A stretch of 64,000 nt of DNA from Caballeronia sp. dw_19 (GCF_018449515.1 NZ_JAAVUQ010000026.1:1-64000), one strand, 5' to 3'; positions 7,745-17,356 are shown, counted from the first letter of the stretch. A program made the numbers and translations. The notes: generated by a model not told the origin, from the letters alone.

Positions 7745-8812
7745 ATGAATCGGAAGCATTGGGTAGTACTGGCCATGCTCGGAACCGGTTTGACCGGATC
7801 CGCCATGGCGCAAAGTTCGGTCACGCTTTACGGCATCGTCGATCAGAGTGTCCGTTTCACTACGAATTCGAATGCTCAGAATGCTAACCAGATCCAGTTG
7901 ACGAATGGCGCGATCACGAATTCGCGCTGGGGTTTGAAGGGTAGTGAGGACTTGGGTGGGGGATTGTCTACGATCTTTGACCTCGAAAGCGGTTTTGAAC
8001 CGCAGAACGGTCAACTCGACGGAGGCGCATTGTTCAGCCGCTATGCCTATGTCGGAATATCATCTCCATACGGTACGTTGACTATGGGACGCCAGGGGAC
8101 CGAGGCGTTTAACTTCACGGGCGATTTCGATCCGCTGACGGTTGCAAACTATGCCGATAACTCATGGCCATTCTTTATGACGGTCGGGCGCATCAGCAAT
8201 GCGATTACGTACGCCGGTCTGTTCGATGGCCTGCACATCGGCGTCACGGGAACGCTGGGCGGCCAAGCCGGGAGCTTTAGCACCGGGTCTTCGATCAGTA
8301 TGCGTCTGTCCTACGACATTGGGCCACTGAGCTTCGGCGGCACGTATCAAGACGTCCGCGATCTGAAAAACAACTCTCAGCGCATGTGGGGTGCAGCTGC
8401 GAAGTATCGGTTTGCGAACTTGACAGCATTCGTCGGATACCTCGGCGGTAGCGATGCTACGGGTAACGTGGATGCTGCGCTCAATGATTCGAGTCGTAAT
8501 GTTGAGACCGGTGACTTCACCATGAACCGACGTCGTGATGCCATGTTCTACGGCGGCGTTCAGTGGCAGTTCACGCCGGCACTCGCTCTCTATAGCGGTG
8601 TCTACTATGACAAGATGGGCAACGTGAACGGATTCGCGGGCAATAGCGGCTCTCGTATCACGGGCGCGGGTGTTCTCGAATATTCGCTCTCGAAAGCCAC
8701 GCAGATTTACAGTGCGGCTGACTTCAATCGCGTGACGGGCGGGGCTTATACGGAGCTTCCGGGGCGCGATAATCAGCTTGGCCTGTCTGTGGGTATGCGC
8801 CACAGTTTCTGA
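7745..8812 (+). CDS. Gram-negative porin (Porin_4 family)
   Basis: A 355-residue outer-membrane trimeric porin. Residues 1-23 are a Sec signal peptide (cleavage at AMA-Q), followed by the family opening QSSVTLYGIVD. SRWGLKGSEDLGGGLSTIF and YVGISSPYGTLTMGRQ are the standard Burkholderiales porin motifs, and the protein ends in Phe (MRHSF), the signal for BAM-dependent insertion. A good ribosome site (GGAGA) precedes 7745. It stands alone and ends at a hairpin (8825). It may feed solutes to the ABC transporter downstream, but only proximity suggests this. Confidence 0.93.
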   Translation: MNRKHWVVLAMLGTGLTGSAMAQSSVTLYGIVDQSVRFTTNSNAQNANQIQLTNGAITNSRWGLKGSEDLGGGLSTIFDLESGFEPQNGQLDGGALFSRYAYVGISSPYGTLTMGRQGTEAFNFTGDFDPLTVANYADNSWPFFMTVGRISNAITYAGLFDGLHIGVTGTLGGQAGSFSTGSSISMRLSYDIGPLSFGGTYQDVRDLKNNSQRMWGAAAKYRFANLTAFVGYLGGSDATGNVDAALNDSSRNVETGDFTMNRRRDAMFYGGVQWQFTPALALYSGVYYDKMGNVNGFAGNSGSRITGAGVLEYSLSKATQIYSAADFNRVTGGAYTELPGRDNQLGLSVGMRHSF

Positions 8813-8824
8813 CCTGTCTTGAAG

Positions 8825-8863
8825 AAAAGAAGCCCGGGGAGGTGCATTCCACGGACTTCTTTT
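8825..8863 (+). terminator. Porin terminator
   Basis: AAAAGAAG (8825-8832) pairs perfectly with CTTCTTTT (8856-8863), extended inward by CCCG/CGG. The 3' arm supplies the T run. It starts 12 bp after the porin stop. Confidence 0.65.
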
Positions 8864-8864
8864 G

Positions 8865-9012
8865 TTTGTGCAGATGTTGGCGAGCCTTGGACAAAGCTTG
8901 AGCGCTGACGGTGCGCGAGGTCGGCTTGGTTGCACAGCACCGCGAAGAAACGGTCTAGCTCGGTCTGCACGCAAGTCCGCTTGCCGCCGAGGAACCATCA
9001 GATCAGCGTGAC
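8865..9012 (-). pseudogene. IS4-family transposase remnant
   Basis: The minus strand reads GGKRTCVQTELDRFFAVLCN and then, after a one-base shift, TVSAQALSKARQHLH. This is the FF...VSAQAFSKARxxL pattern at the N-terminus of IS4-family transposases. No start, catalytic domain or ends remain. Confidence 0.5.
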
Positions 9013-9114
9013 GAAATGGAGCACCCGTCGACGGCTGAAATGACGTGCATCCGTGATATGTCGGGCGCGCAATTCGAGGTAATTTTAAGATACTTCCAAA
9101 TTCATAGATTTTTG

Positions 9115-9143
9115 TTGACACGTAAAATTTCGAGACCTAAAGT
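9115..9143 (+). promoter_or_regulatory. Sigma-70 promoter for aminotransferase-ABC operon
   Basis: TTGACA (9115-9120), a 17-bp spacer, then TAAAGT (9138-9143). It lies about 100 bp upstream of the ATG at 9245 with no gene between. It is the best sigma-70 match in this part of the window. Confidence 0.6.
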
Positions 9144-9244
9144 AGGCCGCGAGTTATGGCGATCTCCGGTTAAGCGGAGAGACAATCCAGGCACCTATGC
9201 TTGGGTTTCGATTCACCAATTCATATAGACGAGGTTTTACTAAG

Positions 9245-10519
9245 ATGCCTACGCACTCGCCCACCGACTCGGCTGTGATTTTTCCGGTCGATGAAATTCG
9301 CTCGCTTTTCCCCGCATTGAAAAAATCTGGAGATTTCGTTTTTCTGGATAATGCGGGTGGCTCACAAGTCCCTCAAACAGTCGTAGACGCGGTATGCAAT
9401 CACTTGATTGACAACAACGTGCAGCGCATGGCGAAGTATCAGCACAGTCAAGGTGTTGATCGTTCGCTCGCTGAGTCGCGCCAATCCGTAGCCATCTTGG
9501 TAAATGCCAACCGCCCCGAGGAAATTTCCTTCGGCCAAAACGCCACGTCGTTCATTCGTCTCGTAAGTCTCGGCATCTCGAAAATGCTCCAGGAGCGCAA
9601 CGAGATCGTGGTCACGGATATGGACCACGACGCGAATATCGCAACGTGGCTGGCCCTCGAAGCCGAAGGAGCGAAGGTTGTTTGGTGGCACATGCGCGAA
9701 GATGGCGCTCTTCACGTCGAAGATCTGAAGCCTCTCCTCAACAATAAAACCCGCCTCGTCGCCTGCACCGTTACCGCCCACTCGATCGGGACGATGGTTG
9801 ATGTCAAGACTGTGGGCGAACTCGCGCACGCAGCGGGCGCCGAAGTGTTCCTGGATTGCGTGCACTACGGTCCGCATGGCCTGATCGACGTCCAGGCGTG
9901 GGACTGCGATTACATGGTGGTTTCGGGCTACAAGAATTTCTCGCCGCACATGGGTTTCCTGTGGGGGAAGTATGACCTTCTGTGCAAGTTGCCGACGTTC
10001 AAGGAAGATTTTATTCCCGACGTTCCGCCGTACAAGATCGAGGTCGGTACTTTCACGTATGAATGCGTTGCCGGCATGAATGCTGCAATCCAGTATCTGG
10101 AAAGCATCGGACGTCGCTTCCTCACGGGCGAAGGTCACTCGCGCCGCGATGCGATCGTCAAGGCGATGGCCGTCATTCGCGAATACGAGGTTTACCTCAT
10201 GGGCGAGATGTTCAGCGTCCTGAAGGAACATGGCGCAACGATCTACGGTATTACCGATAAAGAGCGGATGCATATGCGTGTTCCTACCATCTGCTTCAAC
10301 ATAGAAGGTCTTTCGCCGCAGACGATTGCTCAAGAAATGGGTGAGCAACGCATTGGTTTGCGTGATGGCCACATGTTTGCCCCCCGCCTCATGAAGCGTC
10401 TGGGCTTGACCATGGAGGAAGGCTGCATCCGTGTTTCTCTCGTCCACTACAACAAGGTCGAGGAAATCGCTCGTTTCGGTCAAGTTCTGGCCGGCATCAT
10501 TGCCAAACACAGGCAGTAA
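9245..10519 (+). CDS. Class V aminotransferase, cysteine-desulfurase-like (VC1184 type)
   Basis: A 424-residue PLP enzyme. The ATG at 9245 is chosen because the family starts just before IRSLFPAL and FLDNAGGSQVPQ; the upstream frame adds unlike residues. The PLP-binding region is seen in MDHDANIATW, FLDCVHYGPHG and the Schiff-base lysine in VVSGYKNFSPHMGFLWG. Members (TIGR01976-like) resemble SufS/CsdA but usually lack a defined substrate. It leads an operon with a complete polar amino-acid ABC transporter, so it probably acts on the imported amino acid, perhaps a sulfur or selenium compound; that is inference. Confidence 0.85.
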   Translation: MPTHSPTDSAVIFPVDEIRSLFPALKKSGDFVFLDNAGGSQVPQTVVDAVCNHLIDNNVQRMAKYQHSQGVDRSLAESRQSVAILVNANRPEEISFGQNATSFIRLVSLGISKMLQERNEIVVTDMDHDANIATWLALEAEGAKVVWWHMREDGALHVEDLKPLLNNKTRLVACTVTAHSIGTMVDVKTVGELAHAAGAEVFLDCVHYGPHGLIDVQAWDCDYMVVSGYKNFSPHMGFLWGKYDLLCKLPTFKEDFIPDVPPYKIEVGTFTYECVAGMNAAIQYLESIGRRFLTGEGHSRRDAIVKAMAVIREYEVYLMGEMFSVLKEHGATIYGITDKERMHMRVPTICFNIEGLSPQTIAQEMGEQRIGLRDGHMFAPRLMKRLGLTMEEGCIRVSLVHYNKVEEIARFGQVLAGIIAKHRQ

Positions 10520-10579
10520 GATTCTGCATTCGATTCCTTCGGCTTAGCCCGAAAGTCTTTCATATACAGAGGAAAAGCT

Positions 10580-11377
10580 ATGTTGATCCGTCGTCGTTTC
10601 CTGACCTTGCTTGCTGCCGCTAGTATTGCTGGCGTGATGAGCCTCGGCGCTCAGGCTGCAGGCACTCTGAAGGTGGGGGCCTACCCGAATAATCCTCCCT
10701 TCGAATTTAAAACCGCCGACGGTTCTTTCCAGGGTTTCGAAATCGACATTACGGAGGAATTGGCAAAGCGTCTGGGAATGAATACCGACATCAAGGACTA
10801 CGGCTTCCAAGCCTTGTTCGCGGGTATTGCATCCAGGCGAATCGACGTTGCGCTGTCCTCGATCACGATCACGCCCGATCGTCTGAAGACGATGGGCTTT
10901 ACGCAGCCTTACTTCACCTCGGATCAGGGAATTGCCACTCTTGATAGTAGTCCGATCAATAGTACAGCAGATCTGAAGGGTAAGAATGTAGGCGTTCTTT
11001 CGGGCTCGTCCGGCGAAAAATGGACGACTGAGAATTCGGCTCGACTAGGATTTGCCGATGTCAAGGGCTACAACTCGCAAGAGAATATGTTCCAGGATCT
11101 GCGCAATCGCCGTATCGATGCCGCGGTCAGTGATGTCCCCGGCATGCAATATTTGTTCGCGAAAGAAAAGGGGTTTGCGGTCAAGGCACGGATCGAGGGT
11201 GGCGAGCAATATGGCCTTATGCTCGCCAAGGACAATCCGATGTTTGGCAAGATTAATGACGCGCTGAGTGCCATGAAAACCGACGGCACGATGGCCCAGC
11301 TTTATAAGAAGTGGTTTGGCGTTGAGCCTGCACAGGGCTCATCCACGATTTCTGTTCTGCCGGTTCCGAAAGGCTAA
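10580..11377 (+). CDS. Periplasmic amino-acid-binding protein (SBP family 3)
   Basis: A 265-residue solute-binding protein. Signal peptide 1-26 ends AQAAG; then LKVGAYPNNPPFEF, the opening strand of family-3 binding proteins, GFEIDITEELAKRLG, and DVALSSITITPDR, which carries ligand-contacting residues (Arg/Asp type for the alpha-amino acid). It is 60 bp after the aminotransferase and just upstream of its permease. A hairpin between it and the permease would raise its level relative to the membrane parts. Confidence 0.92.
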   Translation: MLIRRRFLTLLAAASIAGVMSLGAQAAGTLKVGAYPNNPPFEFKTADGSFQGFEIDITEELAKRLGMNTDIKDYGFQALFAGIASRRIDVALSSITITPDRLKTMGFTQPYFTSDQGIATLDSSPINSTADLKGKNVGVLSGSSGEKWTTENSARLGFADVKGYNSQENMFQDLRNRRIDAAVSDVPGMQYLFAKEKGFAVKARIEGGEQYGLMLAKDNPMFGKINDALSAMKTDGTMAQLYKKWFGVEPAQGSSTISVLPVPKG

Positions 11378-11383
11378 TAGAGC

Positions 11384-11411
11384 CCCCGCTTTCTCGGCCC
11401 AGCAAGCGGGG
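11384..11411 (+). terminator. Intra-operon hairpin after binding protein
   Basis: CCCCGCTT (11384-11391) and AAGCGGGG (11404-11411) form a perfect 8-bp stem with a 12-base loop, 6 bp after the binding-protein stop and without a T run. Such stems commonly stabilise the upstream mRNA or cause partial termination. Confidence 0.55.
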
Positions 11412-11437
11412 TACTCCTGTGCTATATAGGAAGACTT

Positions 11438-12115
11438 ATGTCATCGTTTTTGCAAGCGTTTCTCAACTACGACATTCTCCGAGAAAGCATTCCGTTGCTT
11501 CTTCGTGGTGCCGTCACTAGCCTTGCCCTCGGCTTCGTTTCCATTCTCATTGGCGTTCCTGCGGGTGCTATTATTGGCCTAGTTCGACTGTATGCGCCGA
11601 AACCTTTGCGCGTGCTGGCCATGCTCTATATCGACATTCTTCGGTCGCTGCCCGTGCTTGTCGTGCTGATCCTGGTTTATTACGCGCTACCTATGGTAGG
11701 CATCGAATTTTCAGACTGGACATCGGTCATTCTCGTGTTCTCCTGTGTCATGGCCGCCTACTCTGCTGAAGTTTTCCGGGCAGGCTTCCAAAGCATCCCC
11801 CGAGGTCAATTCGAGGCCGCAGCCGCCCTGGGAATCCCGTTCCTTGTCACGCTGCGCAAGGTAGTTTTGCCGCAAGCCATTCGCATCGTGATACCGCCCA
11901 CGGCCAACAACTGCGTTTCGATGTTCAAAGACACCTCGCTGGCCTCCACTGTGGCTCTCCCGGAACTCCTGAAGCAAGCCCAGAATGCGCAGGCGTTCTA
12001 CGCCAACGCATCACCGTTGATCGGGGCTGGACTCGTTTATCTGATCTTCCTGTGGCCCATGGTTCGCGTCGTGAATAAAATCGAAAAACGGTTTCAGAAT
12101 GAAAAGGCGAGGTAA
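11438..12115 (+). CDS. Polar amino-acid ABC transporter permease (HisM/GlnP type)
   Basis: A 225-residue inner-membrane protein with about five hydrophobic segments (for example SLALGFVSILIGVPAGAIIG). The EAA loop (QFEAAAALGIPFLVTLRKVV) that docks the ATPase is clear, followed by QAIRIVIPPTANN. Only one permease gene is present, so it likely forms a homodimer. It is 60 bp after the binding protein and 9 bp before the ATPase. Confidence 0.92.
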   Translation: MSSFLQAFLNYDILRESIPLLLRGAVTSLALGFVSILIGVPAGAIIGLVRLYAPKPLRVLAMLYIDILRSLPVLVVLILVYYALPMVGIEFSDWTSVILVFSCVMAAYSAEVFRAGFQSIPRGQFEAAAALGIPFLVTLRKVVLPQAIRIVIPPTANNCVSMFKDTSLASTVALPELLKQAQNAQAFYANASPLIGAGLVYLIFLWPMVRVVNKIEKRFQNEKAR

Positions 12116-12124
12116 AAATATAAT

Positions 12125-12877
12125 ATGCAACCCGCTATCAATATCGTCGGCATGAGTAAGTGGTATGGCGATTTCCATGTCTTAAAGAATATCAATCTTG
12201 AGGTTCAACGGGGAGAGCGAATCGTTATCTGTGGCCCCTCTGGCTCTGGCAAGTCCACGATGATCAGGTGCATCAATCACCTGGAGCAACATCAAGACGG
12301 AAAAATCGTCGTTGATGGAACTGAACTCACGAACGATATAAAGCGCATCGATAAGATCCGTCAAGACGTGGGCATGGTCTTTCAGCATTTCAATCTGTTC
12401 CCTCATTTAACCGTACTGGAAAATTGCACACTGGCCCCCATGTCAGCACGAAAAATGTCTCGGGCAGACGCCGTCGATAGGGCTATGCATTATCTAACCA
12501 AGGTAAAGATACCCGATCAGGCATCAAAGTATCCGGGGCAGTTATCCGGCGGCCAACAGCAGCGTGTAGCGATTGCCCGTGCTTTATGCATGGCACCCAA
12601 AATCATGCTATTTGATGAGCCAACTTCGGCACTGGACCCCGAGATGGTGAATGAGGTATTGGAAACCATGGTTTCTTTGGCAAAAGACGGGATGACCATG
12701 TTGTGCGTGACACATGAAATGGGATTCGCCAAACGCGTGGCGAATCGCGTTGTTTTTATGGATGGCGGTCAGATTGTCGAAAGTGCAAGCCCCGATATTT
12801 TCTTTTCTAATCCAACTCATAGCAGGACGAAATTGTTCTTGAGTCAGATTTTTCATGAAAACCATTCCGTAATTTAA
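12125..12877 (+). CDS. Polar amino-acid ABC transporter ATP-binding protein
   Basis: A 250-residue GlnQ/HisP-type ATPase. Walker A GPSGSGKST near residues 37-45, Q-loop in MVFQHFNLFPHLT, signature LSGGQQQR near 140-147, Walker B MLFDEPTSALDPE and switch His in CVTHEMGFA are all intact. The start has only a weak ribosome site (GAGG within the previous stop). It closes the uptake operon; iorA follows 68 bp later on the same strand and could be co-transcribed. Confidence 0.94.
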   Translation: MQPAINIVGMSKWYGDFHVLKNINLEVQRGERIVICGPSGSGKSTMIRCINHLEQHQDGKIVVDGTELTNDIKRIDKIRQDVGMVFQHFNLFPHLTVLENCTLAPMSARKMSRADAVDRAMHYLTKVKIPDQASKYPGQLSGGQQQRVAIARALCMAPKIMLFDEPTSALDPEMVNEVLETMVSLAKDGMTMLCVTHEMGFAKRVANRVVFMDGGQIVESASPDIFFSNPTHSRTKLFLSQIFHENHSVI

Positions 12878-12945
12878 ACTTTATATGCTCCACGCATGAC
12901 GATACGAAGTCGTGCGCCACGAGTCGATCATCGGAAGGGACGGTT

Positions 12946-15150
12946 ATGGCAGAGAGGTCGTTTGTCGAGGAGGTGAAGAAGTTGCGTCTCGGCGCGGGCG
13001 AGGTGTTCAGCGGCGAAGGCATTCTCGCCGTCACGAAGGCGCTGCTGGAATCAGGCGTGGCCTACGTGGCTGGCTACCAGGGCGCGCCAATTTCGCATTT
13101 GATGGATGTACTCGCCGACGCGCAGGATATTCTCTCCGAGCACGGCATTCGCTTCGAGAACAGTGCGAGCGAAGCCACTGCGGCCGCCTCGCTGGCCGCG
13201 TCGGTCAACTATCCGTTGCGTGGTGCGGTCACCTTCAAGGCGACCGTGGGCACCAACGTCGCCTCGGACGCGCTCGCGAATCTCGCCTCGGGCGGTGTGA
13301 CGGGCGGTGCGCTCATCATCGTCGGCGAAGACTACGGCGAAGGCTCGTCTATCATGCAGGAACGCAGCCACGCGTTCGCGATGAAGTCGCAGATCTGGCT
13401 GCTCGATCCGCGCCCAAACCTGCCGTGCATCGTGCAGGCCGTGAAGGACGGCTTCGATCTCTCCGAGGCGAGCAGCACGCCCGTGATGCTGCAATTGCGC
13501 ATTCGCGCGTGCCACGTGCACGGACAGTTCGTCGCGTCTAATAATCGCCGGCCGTCGTTCACGATCCAGCAGGCGCTCGATCAACCGCGCCGCGATGTCG
13601 ATCGCATCGTGCTGCCGCCCGCGACTTTCCTGCACGAGCGTGAGAAAATTCACGAGCGTTGGCCCGCTGCGGTGAAGTTCATCGAAGAACGTCAGCTTAA
13701 CGAATTTTTTTCCGCCGATGCGTGTGATATCGGCATCGCGGTGCAGGGCGGCAGCTACAACACGGTGCTGCGCGCACTGGAGCGTCTCGGTCTCGCCGAT
13801 GTCTATGGCGAGTCGGAAGTGCCGCTATATGTGATGAACGTGGCGTATCCGCTCATCGATTCCGAATGGCAGCGTTTTTGCGCAGGCAAGCGCGCGGTGC
13901 TCGTGATCGAGGAAGGTCAGCCGAACTTCGTCGAGCAGAACGCGAGTGCGATCCTGCGTCAGCAAAACGTGGATGTCGCGCTGCACGGCAAGGACATGCT
14001 GCCGCTCGCGGGCGAGTACCACACGGCGACGGTCATGAAGGGTCTGCGCACGTTCTTCGAGCGCTATGGCGTACTAGAACCGCAGCCGCGCAAGGTGATT
14101 CCGGTGGTGGCCATGCCGATGGATGCGCCAGCAACGAATACCGCGACTGCGGCGAGTGTTACGACTGCGGTCGTGACGGAAGAACTCGCCGCGCTCGATA
14201 CGAACATACATGCGCGTCCGCCTGGCTTCTGCACGGGTTGCCCTGAGCGTCCGATTTTCACGGCGATGAAACTCGTCGAGCGCGAACTCGGCGCACATCA
14301 TGTGAGTGCCGACATCGGCTGCCATTTGTTCTCGATCCTGCCGCCGTTCAATCTCGGTGCGACGACGATGGGCTACGGCCTCGGCGCTGCAAGCGCGTCC
14401 GCGTTTAACACGAGCGGTAGCAAGCGCGCGATCTCGGTGATGGGCGACGGCGGTTTCTGGCACAACGGCCTCACGAGCGGCATCGCGAACGCGGTATTCA
14501 ACCGCAGCGACAACCTCACGATCATCGTCGACAACAGCTATACGGCGGCGACGGGCGGCCAGGACATTCTTTCATCGACGGCGCTCAATCCCACGCGCAG
14601 CACGGGCCACGAAATCGAGCAGGCCGTGCGCGGCGTGGGCGTTAAATGGGTCAAGACGGTGCGCCGTACCTACGACCTCAAGGCGATGATGGGCACGCTA
14701 CGCGAAGCACTTACCACGGGCACGAAAGGCCCGAAGGTGCTGATCGCGCAGAGCGAGTGTATGCTCAACAAGCAGCGCCGCGAAAAGCCGAAGCAGCGCA
14801 AGGCGATCGCCGCAGGCGAGCGTGTGGTGCGCGAACGCTTCGGCGTGGATTCGGATACTTGTACCGGCGATCACTCGTGTATCCGCCTCTCGGGTTGTCC
14901 GTCGCTGTCGATCAAGCCGAACCCCGATCCACTGCGCACCGACCCGGTCGCGTGCGTACTCGATAGCTGCGTGGGTTGCGGTCTGTGCGGCGAGATTTCG
15001 CATGCGGCGGTGCTGTGTCCGTCGTTCTACAGAGCACAAATCATAAGTAATCCTACTAAATTGGATAAGCTGAAGCAGTACGTGCGCGACGCCGTGATCG
15101 GCGCGCTGCAACGTCGCGACGCGGTCAAACGCGCGCGCTACGCGTTCTGA
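12946..15150 (+). CDS. iorA: Indolepyruvate ferredoxin oxidoreductase, alpha subunit
   Basis: A 734-residue thiamine-diphosphate enzyme subunit oxidising arylpyruvates (from Trp, Phe, Tyr) to aryl-acetyl-CoA with ferredoxin as acceptor. The N-terminal pyrimidine domain carries GEGILAVTKALLESG. The TPP motif SVMGDGGFWHNG with downstream VDNSYTAATGG is near residues 498-530. A C-terminal ferredoxin-like region near 640-690 has CIRLSGCP and CVGCGLCGE, for iron-sulfur clusters. It is 8 bp from iorB in the usual order. The ATG at 12946 follows a GGAAGGGACGG ribosome site. Confidence 0.93.
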   Translation: MAERSFVEEVKKLRLGAGEVFSGEGILAVTKALLESGVAYVAGYQGAPISHLMDVLADAQDILSEHGIRFENSASEATAAASLAASVNYPLRGAVTFKATVGTNVASDALANLASGGVTGGALIIVGEDYGEGSSIMQERSHAFAMKSQIWLLDPRPNLPCIVQAVKDGFDLSEASSTPVMLQLRIRACHVHGQFVASNNRRPSFTIQQALDQPRRDVDRIVLPPATFLHEREKIHERWPAAVKFIEERQLNEFFSADACDIGIAVQGGSYNTVLRALERLGLADVYGESEVPLYVMNVAYPLIDSEWQRFCAGKRAVLVIEEGQPNFVEQNASAILRQQNVDVALHGKDMLPLAGEYHTATVMKGLRTFFERYGVLEPQPRKVIPVVAMPMDAPATNTATAASVTTAVVTEELAALDTNIHARPPGFCTGCPERPIFTAMKLVERELGAHHVSADIGCHLFSILPPFNLGATTMGYGLGAASASAFNTSGSKRAISVMGDGGFWHNGLTSGIANAVFNRSDNLTIIVDNSYTAATGGQDILSSTALNPTRSTGHEIEQAVRGVGVKWVKTVRRTYDLKAMMGTLREALTTGTKGPKVLIAQSECMLNKQRREKPKQRKAIAAGERVVRERFGVDSDTCTGDHSCIRLSGCPSLSIKPNPDPLRTDPVACVLDSCVGCGLCGEISHAAVLCPSFYRAQIISNPTKLDKLKQYVRDAVIGALQRRDAVKRARYAF

Positions 15151-15164
15151 GCGAAGGATTGACA

Positions 15165-16685
15165 ATGACGAAGACACAGCCGATCAAGATCGCGATTCTC
15201 GCGATGGGCGGCGAAGGCGGCGCAGTGCTCGCCGACTGGATCGCCGATCTCGGCGAGCGCAACGGTTATTTCGCGCAGACCACCTCGGTGCCCGGCGTGG
15301 CGCAGCGTACCGGCGCAACGATCTACTACGTCGAACTGTTTCCGCACGAAGCCGACGAATCGCGTAAGCCCATTCTCGCGCTCATGCCACTGCCTGGCGA
15401 CGTTGACGTGGTGCTCGCATCCGAACTGATGGAAGCGGGCCGCGCGGTGCAGCGCGGTCTCGTGAGCGCGGATCGCACGACGCTCGTGGCCTCCACGCAC
15501 CGCGTGTTTTCCATCGCCGAAAAAACTGCGATGGGCGATGGCCGCGTGGATAGCGAAACGCTCGTGGCGCACGCGGGCAAGGCCGCGAAGCGCTTCGTGC
15601 GCTTCGACATGGCGCAGGCCGCGCAGGACACGGGCAGCGTGATCAGCGCCGTATTGTTCGGCGCACTCGCGGGCACGAGCGTGCTGCCGTTCAGCCGCCA
15701 GCAGTTCGAGGAAACCATCGAGCGCGGACGTGTAGGCGTGAAGCCGAGCTTGCGCGCATTCGATCTCGCGTATCGCCACGCGAACGATGCGGGCGAGCAG
15801 ACCAGCGATTACGCGGCGAAAATGCAGCCTGCCGCCGCGCCATCGGCCACGGCCTCCGCTACACCGCGCGATCCCGAAGTCGCGAAACTGGTCGAGCGCA
15901 TGCGCGCCGAAGTGCCGGAAGCGGCGCAGCAATTCGCGCTAGAAGGCGTGCGTCGCCTGATCGACTACCAGGACCCGGCGTATGCGGCGTTCTATCTCGA
16001 TCGTCTCGCTTCGTTGCGGCGCGCGATTCCCGATGCGGACGACGGCTTGCTGCGCGAAACTGCGCGTCATCTCGCGCTCTGGATGTCGTATGAAGACGTG
16101 ATTCGCGTGGCCGACCTTAAGACGCGCGGCACGCGTTTCGAGCGCGTGCGCGACGAGGTCAACGCGAACGCGGACCAACTGCTGGCGATCAACGAATTCA
16201 TGCATCCGCGTCTGGAAGAAATCTGCGAAACGCTGCCCGCCGGTTTGGGTCGCTGGCTCGCGCAGCCGCATTGGGTGAATCGCTTCGTGAGCGGCCACAC
16301 GCAGGCGGGCCGTGTGGTGAAAACGAGTTCGCTGCACGGTTATCTCATGCTGTACGTGATTGCGCGCTTGCGCGGCATGCGTCGCCGCACGCTGCGTTAC
16401 GAACTGGAGAACACGCGCATCGAGGCGTGGCTCGCGCAGATCGTCGCATCGGCGAAAATCGATCCCGCGCTCGCCACAGAAGTCGCGCAATGCCAGTGCA
16501 TGGTGAAAGGTTACAGCGACACGCATTCGCGCGGACTCAAGAACTATGAAACGGTGATGGCGGTTGTGGTGAAGGCGGGCGCGCGACTCGCGCCGGCTAC
16601 GTTGCGCGATCTGCGCAACGCCGCGCTCGCGGACGAGCATGGTCACAAGCTGCACGCGGCGCTGGTGCAGCACGCGTTTGCCTGA
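15165..16685 (+). CDS. iorB: Indolepyruvate ferredoxin oxidoreductase, beta subunit
   Basis: A 506-residue partner of IorA. Residues 1-190 are the gamma-type domain (ILAMGGEGGAVLADWI, then GVAQRTGATIYYVE). The long C-terminal DUF6537-type extension (about 300 residues) is usual for aerobic proteobacterial IorB and absent from archaeal ones. The ATG at 15165 is chosen over TTG at 15159 because of its spacing from GAAGGA. It is translated directly after iorA and converges on the MarR gene. Confidence 0.92.
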   Translation: MTKTQPIKIAILAMGGEGGAVLADWIADLGERNGYFAQTTSVPGVAQRTGATIYYVELFPHEADESRKPILALMPLPGDVDVVLASELMEAGRAVQRGLVSADRTTLVASTHRVFSIAEKTAMGDGRVDSETLVAHAGKAAKRFVRFDMAQAAQDTGSVISAVLFGALAGTSVLPFSRQQFEETIERGRVGVKPSLRAFDLAYRHANDAGEQTSDYAAKMQPAAAPSATASATPRDPEVAKLVERMRAEVPEAAQQFALEGVRRLIDYQDPAYAAFYLDRLASLRRAIPDADDGLLRETARHLALWMSYEDVIRVADLKTRGTRFERVRDEVNANADQLLAINEFMHPRLEEICETLPAGLGRWLAQPHWVNRFVSGHTQAGRVVKTSSLHGYLMLYVIARLRGMRRRTLRYELENTRIEAWLAQIVASAKIDPALATEVAQCQCMVKGYSDTHSRGLKNYETVMAVVVKAGARLAPATLRDLRNAALADEHGHKLHAALVQHAFA

Positions 16686-16754
16686 ATCGAGTTGCGCCGC
16701 GCCGCGGCGATGGCTCCTGCGGGCAATCACGCTTGGACCTGCGCCTGCCGTGTT

Positions 16755-17201
16755 TCAGGCGGGCGGGCGATGCAGTTCGATGAGCAGGCGCAGCGTCGCT
16801 CTGAGTTCTTCGACTTTCTCGTGGCCGAGCGGTGCGAGCACCTGCTCTTCGTGTGCTTTGGCCTGATCGATCAACGTGGAAACGAGCTTCTTGCCGCGGG
16901 GCGTGATGCGCACGAGCGTGACGCGACGATCGCCCTTGTGCGGAATGCGCTTGACGTAGCTTTGCGCTTCCATGCGGTCGAGCAGACGTGTGATTGTGGG
17001 CTGTTTGGTGACTGAAACCTGCGCGAGACGGCCGATGCTGACGGCCTTGCCGTCGGAGAGCGTGGAGAGCACGCGCCAGTCGGAGACTTCGAAGCCCGCG
17101 GCCTGCACGATCACGTGGAATTCGCCGGAGATCAGCTGGCTGACCTGGGCGAGCAGTGCGGGTGTGTAATTGTCGACGAAGCTGGAAGTAGGCTGGCTCA
17201 T
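16755..17201 (-). CDS. MarR-family transcriptional regulator
   Basis: A 148-residue winged-helix regulator. The ATG at 17201 (MSQPTSSF) is preferred to the far upstream one because MarR proteins rarely exceed 160 residues. The DNA-binding helices are VSIGRLAQVSVTKQPTITRL, then LDRMEAQ, and the wing is GDRRVTLVRITPRG. It converges with iorB and is divergent from the cyclase gene, so it probably controls itself and the cyclase, and perhaps iorAB, in response to an aromatic ligand. Confidence 0.9.
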   Translation of the reverse strand: MSQPTSSFVDNYTPALLAQVSQLISGEFHVIVQAAGFEVSDWRVLSTLSDGKAVSIGRLAQVSVTKQPTITRLLDRMEAQSYVKRIPHKGDRRVTLVRITPRGKKLVSTLIDQAKAHEEQVLAPLGHEKVEELRATLRLLIELHRPPA

Positions 17202-17341
17202 ACGTGGTATCGCGGAAGACGGCGGCGGAAATCGGCACAAAACGGGGAGTGCTCCCGTCGAGCCGACAACATACCACGACCCCGACTTATCGAGAGGCAA
17301 GCGTAGGGAAAAAAAGGGAGTAACCGTGATTATGGATTAAT

Positions 17342-17356
17342 TTATGCTCGAGATAA
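17342..17356. promoter_or_regulatory. Possible MarR operator
   Basis: TTAT-G-CTCGAG-ATAA is an AT-armed imperfect palindrome lying between the MarR start (17201) and the cyclase start (17436), in the AT-rich part where a cyclase promoter would be. Size and position fit a MarR site; there is no second copy to support it. Confidence 0.3.
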
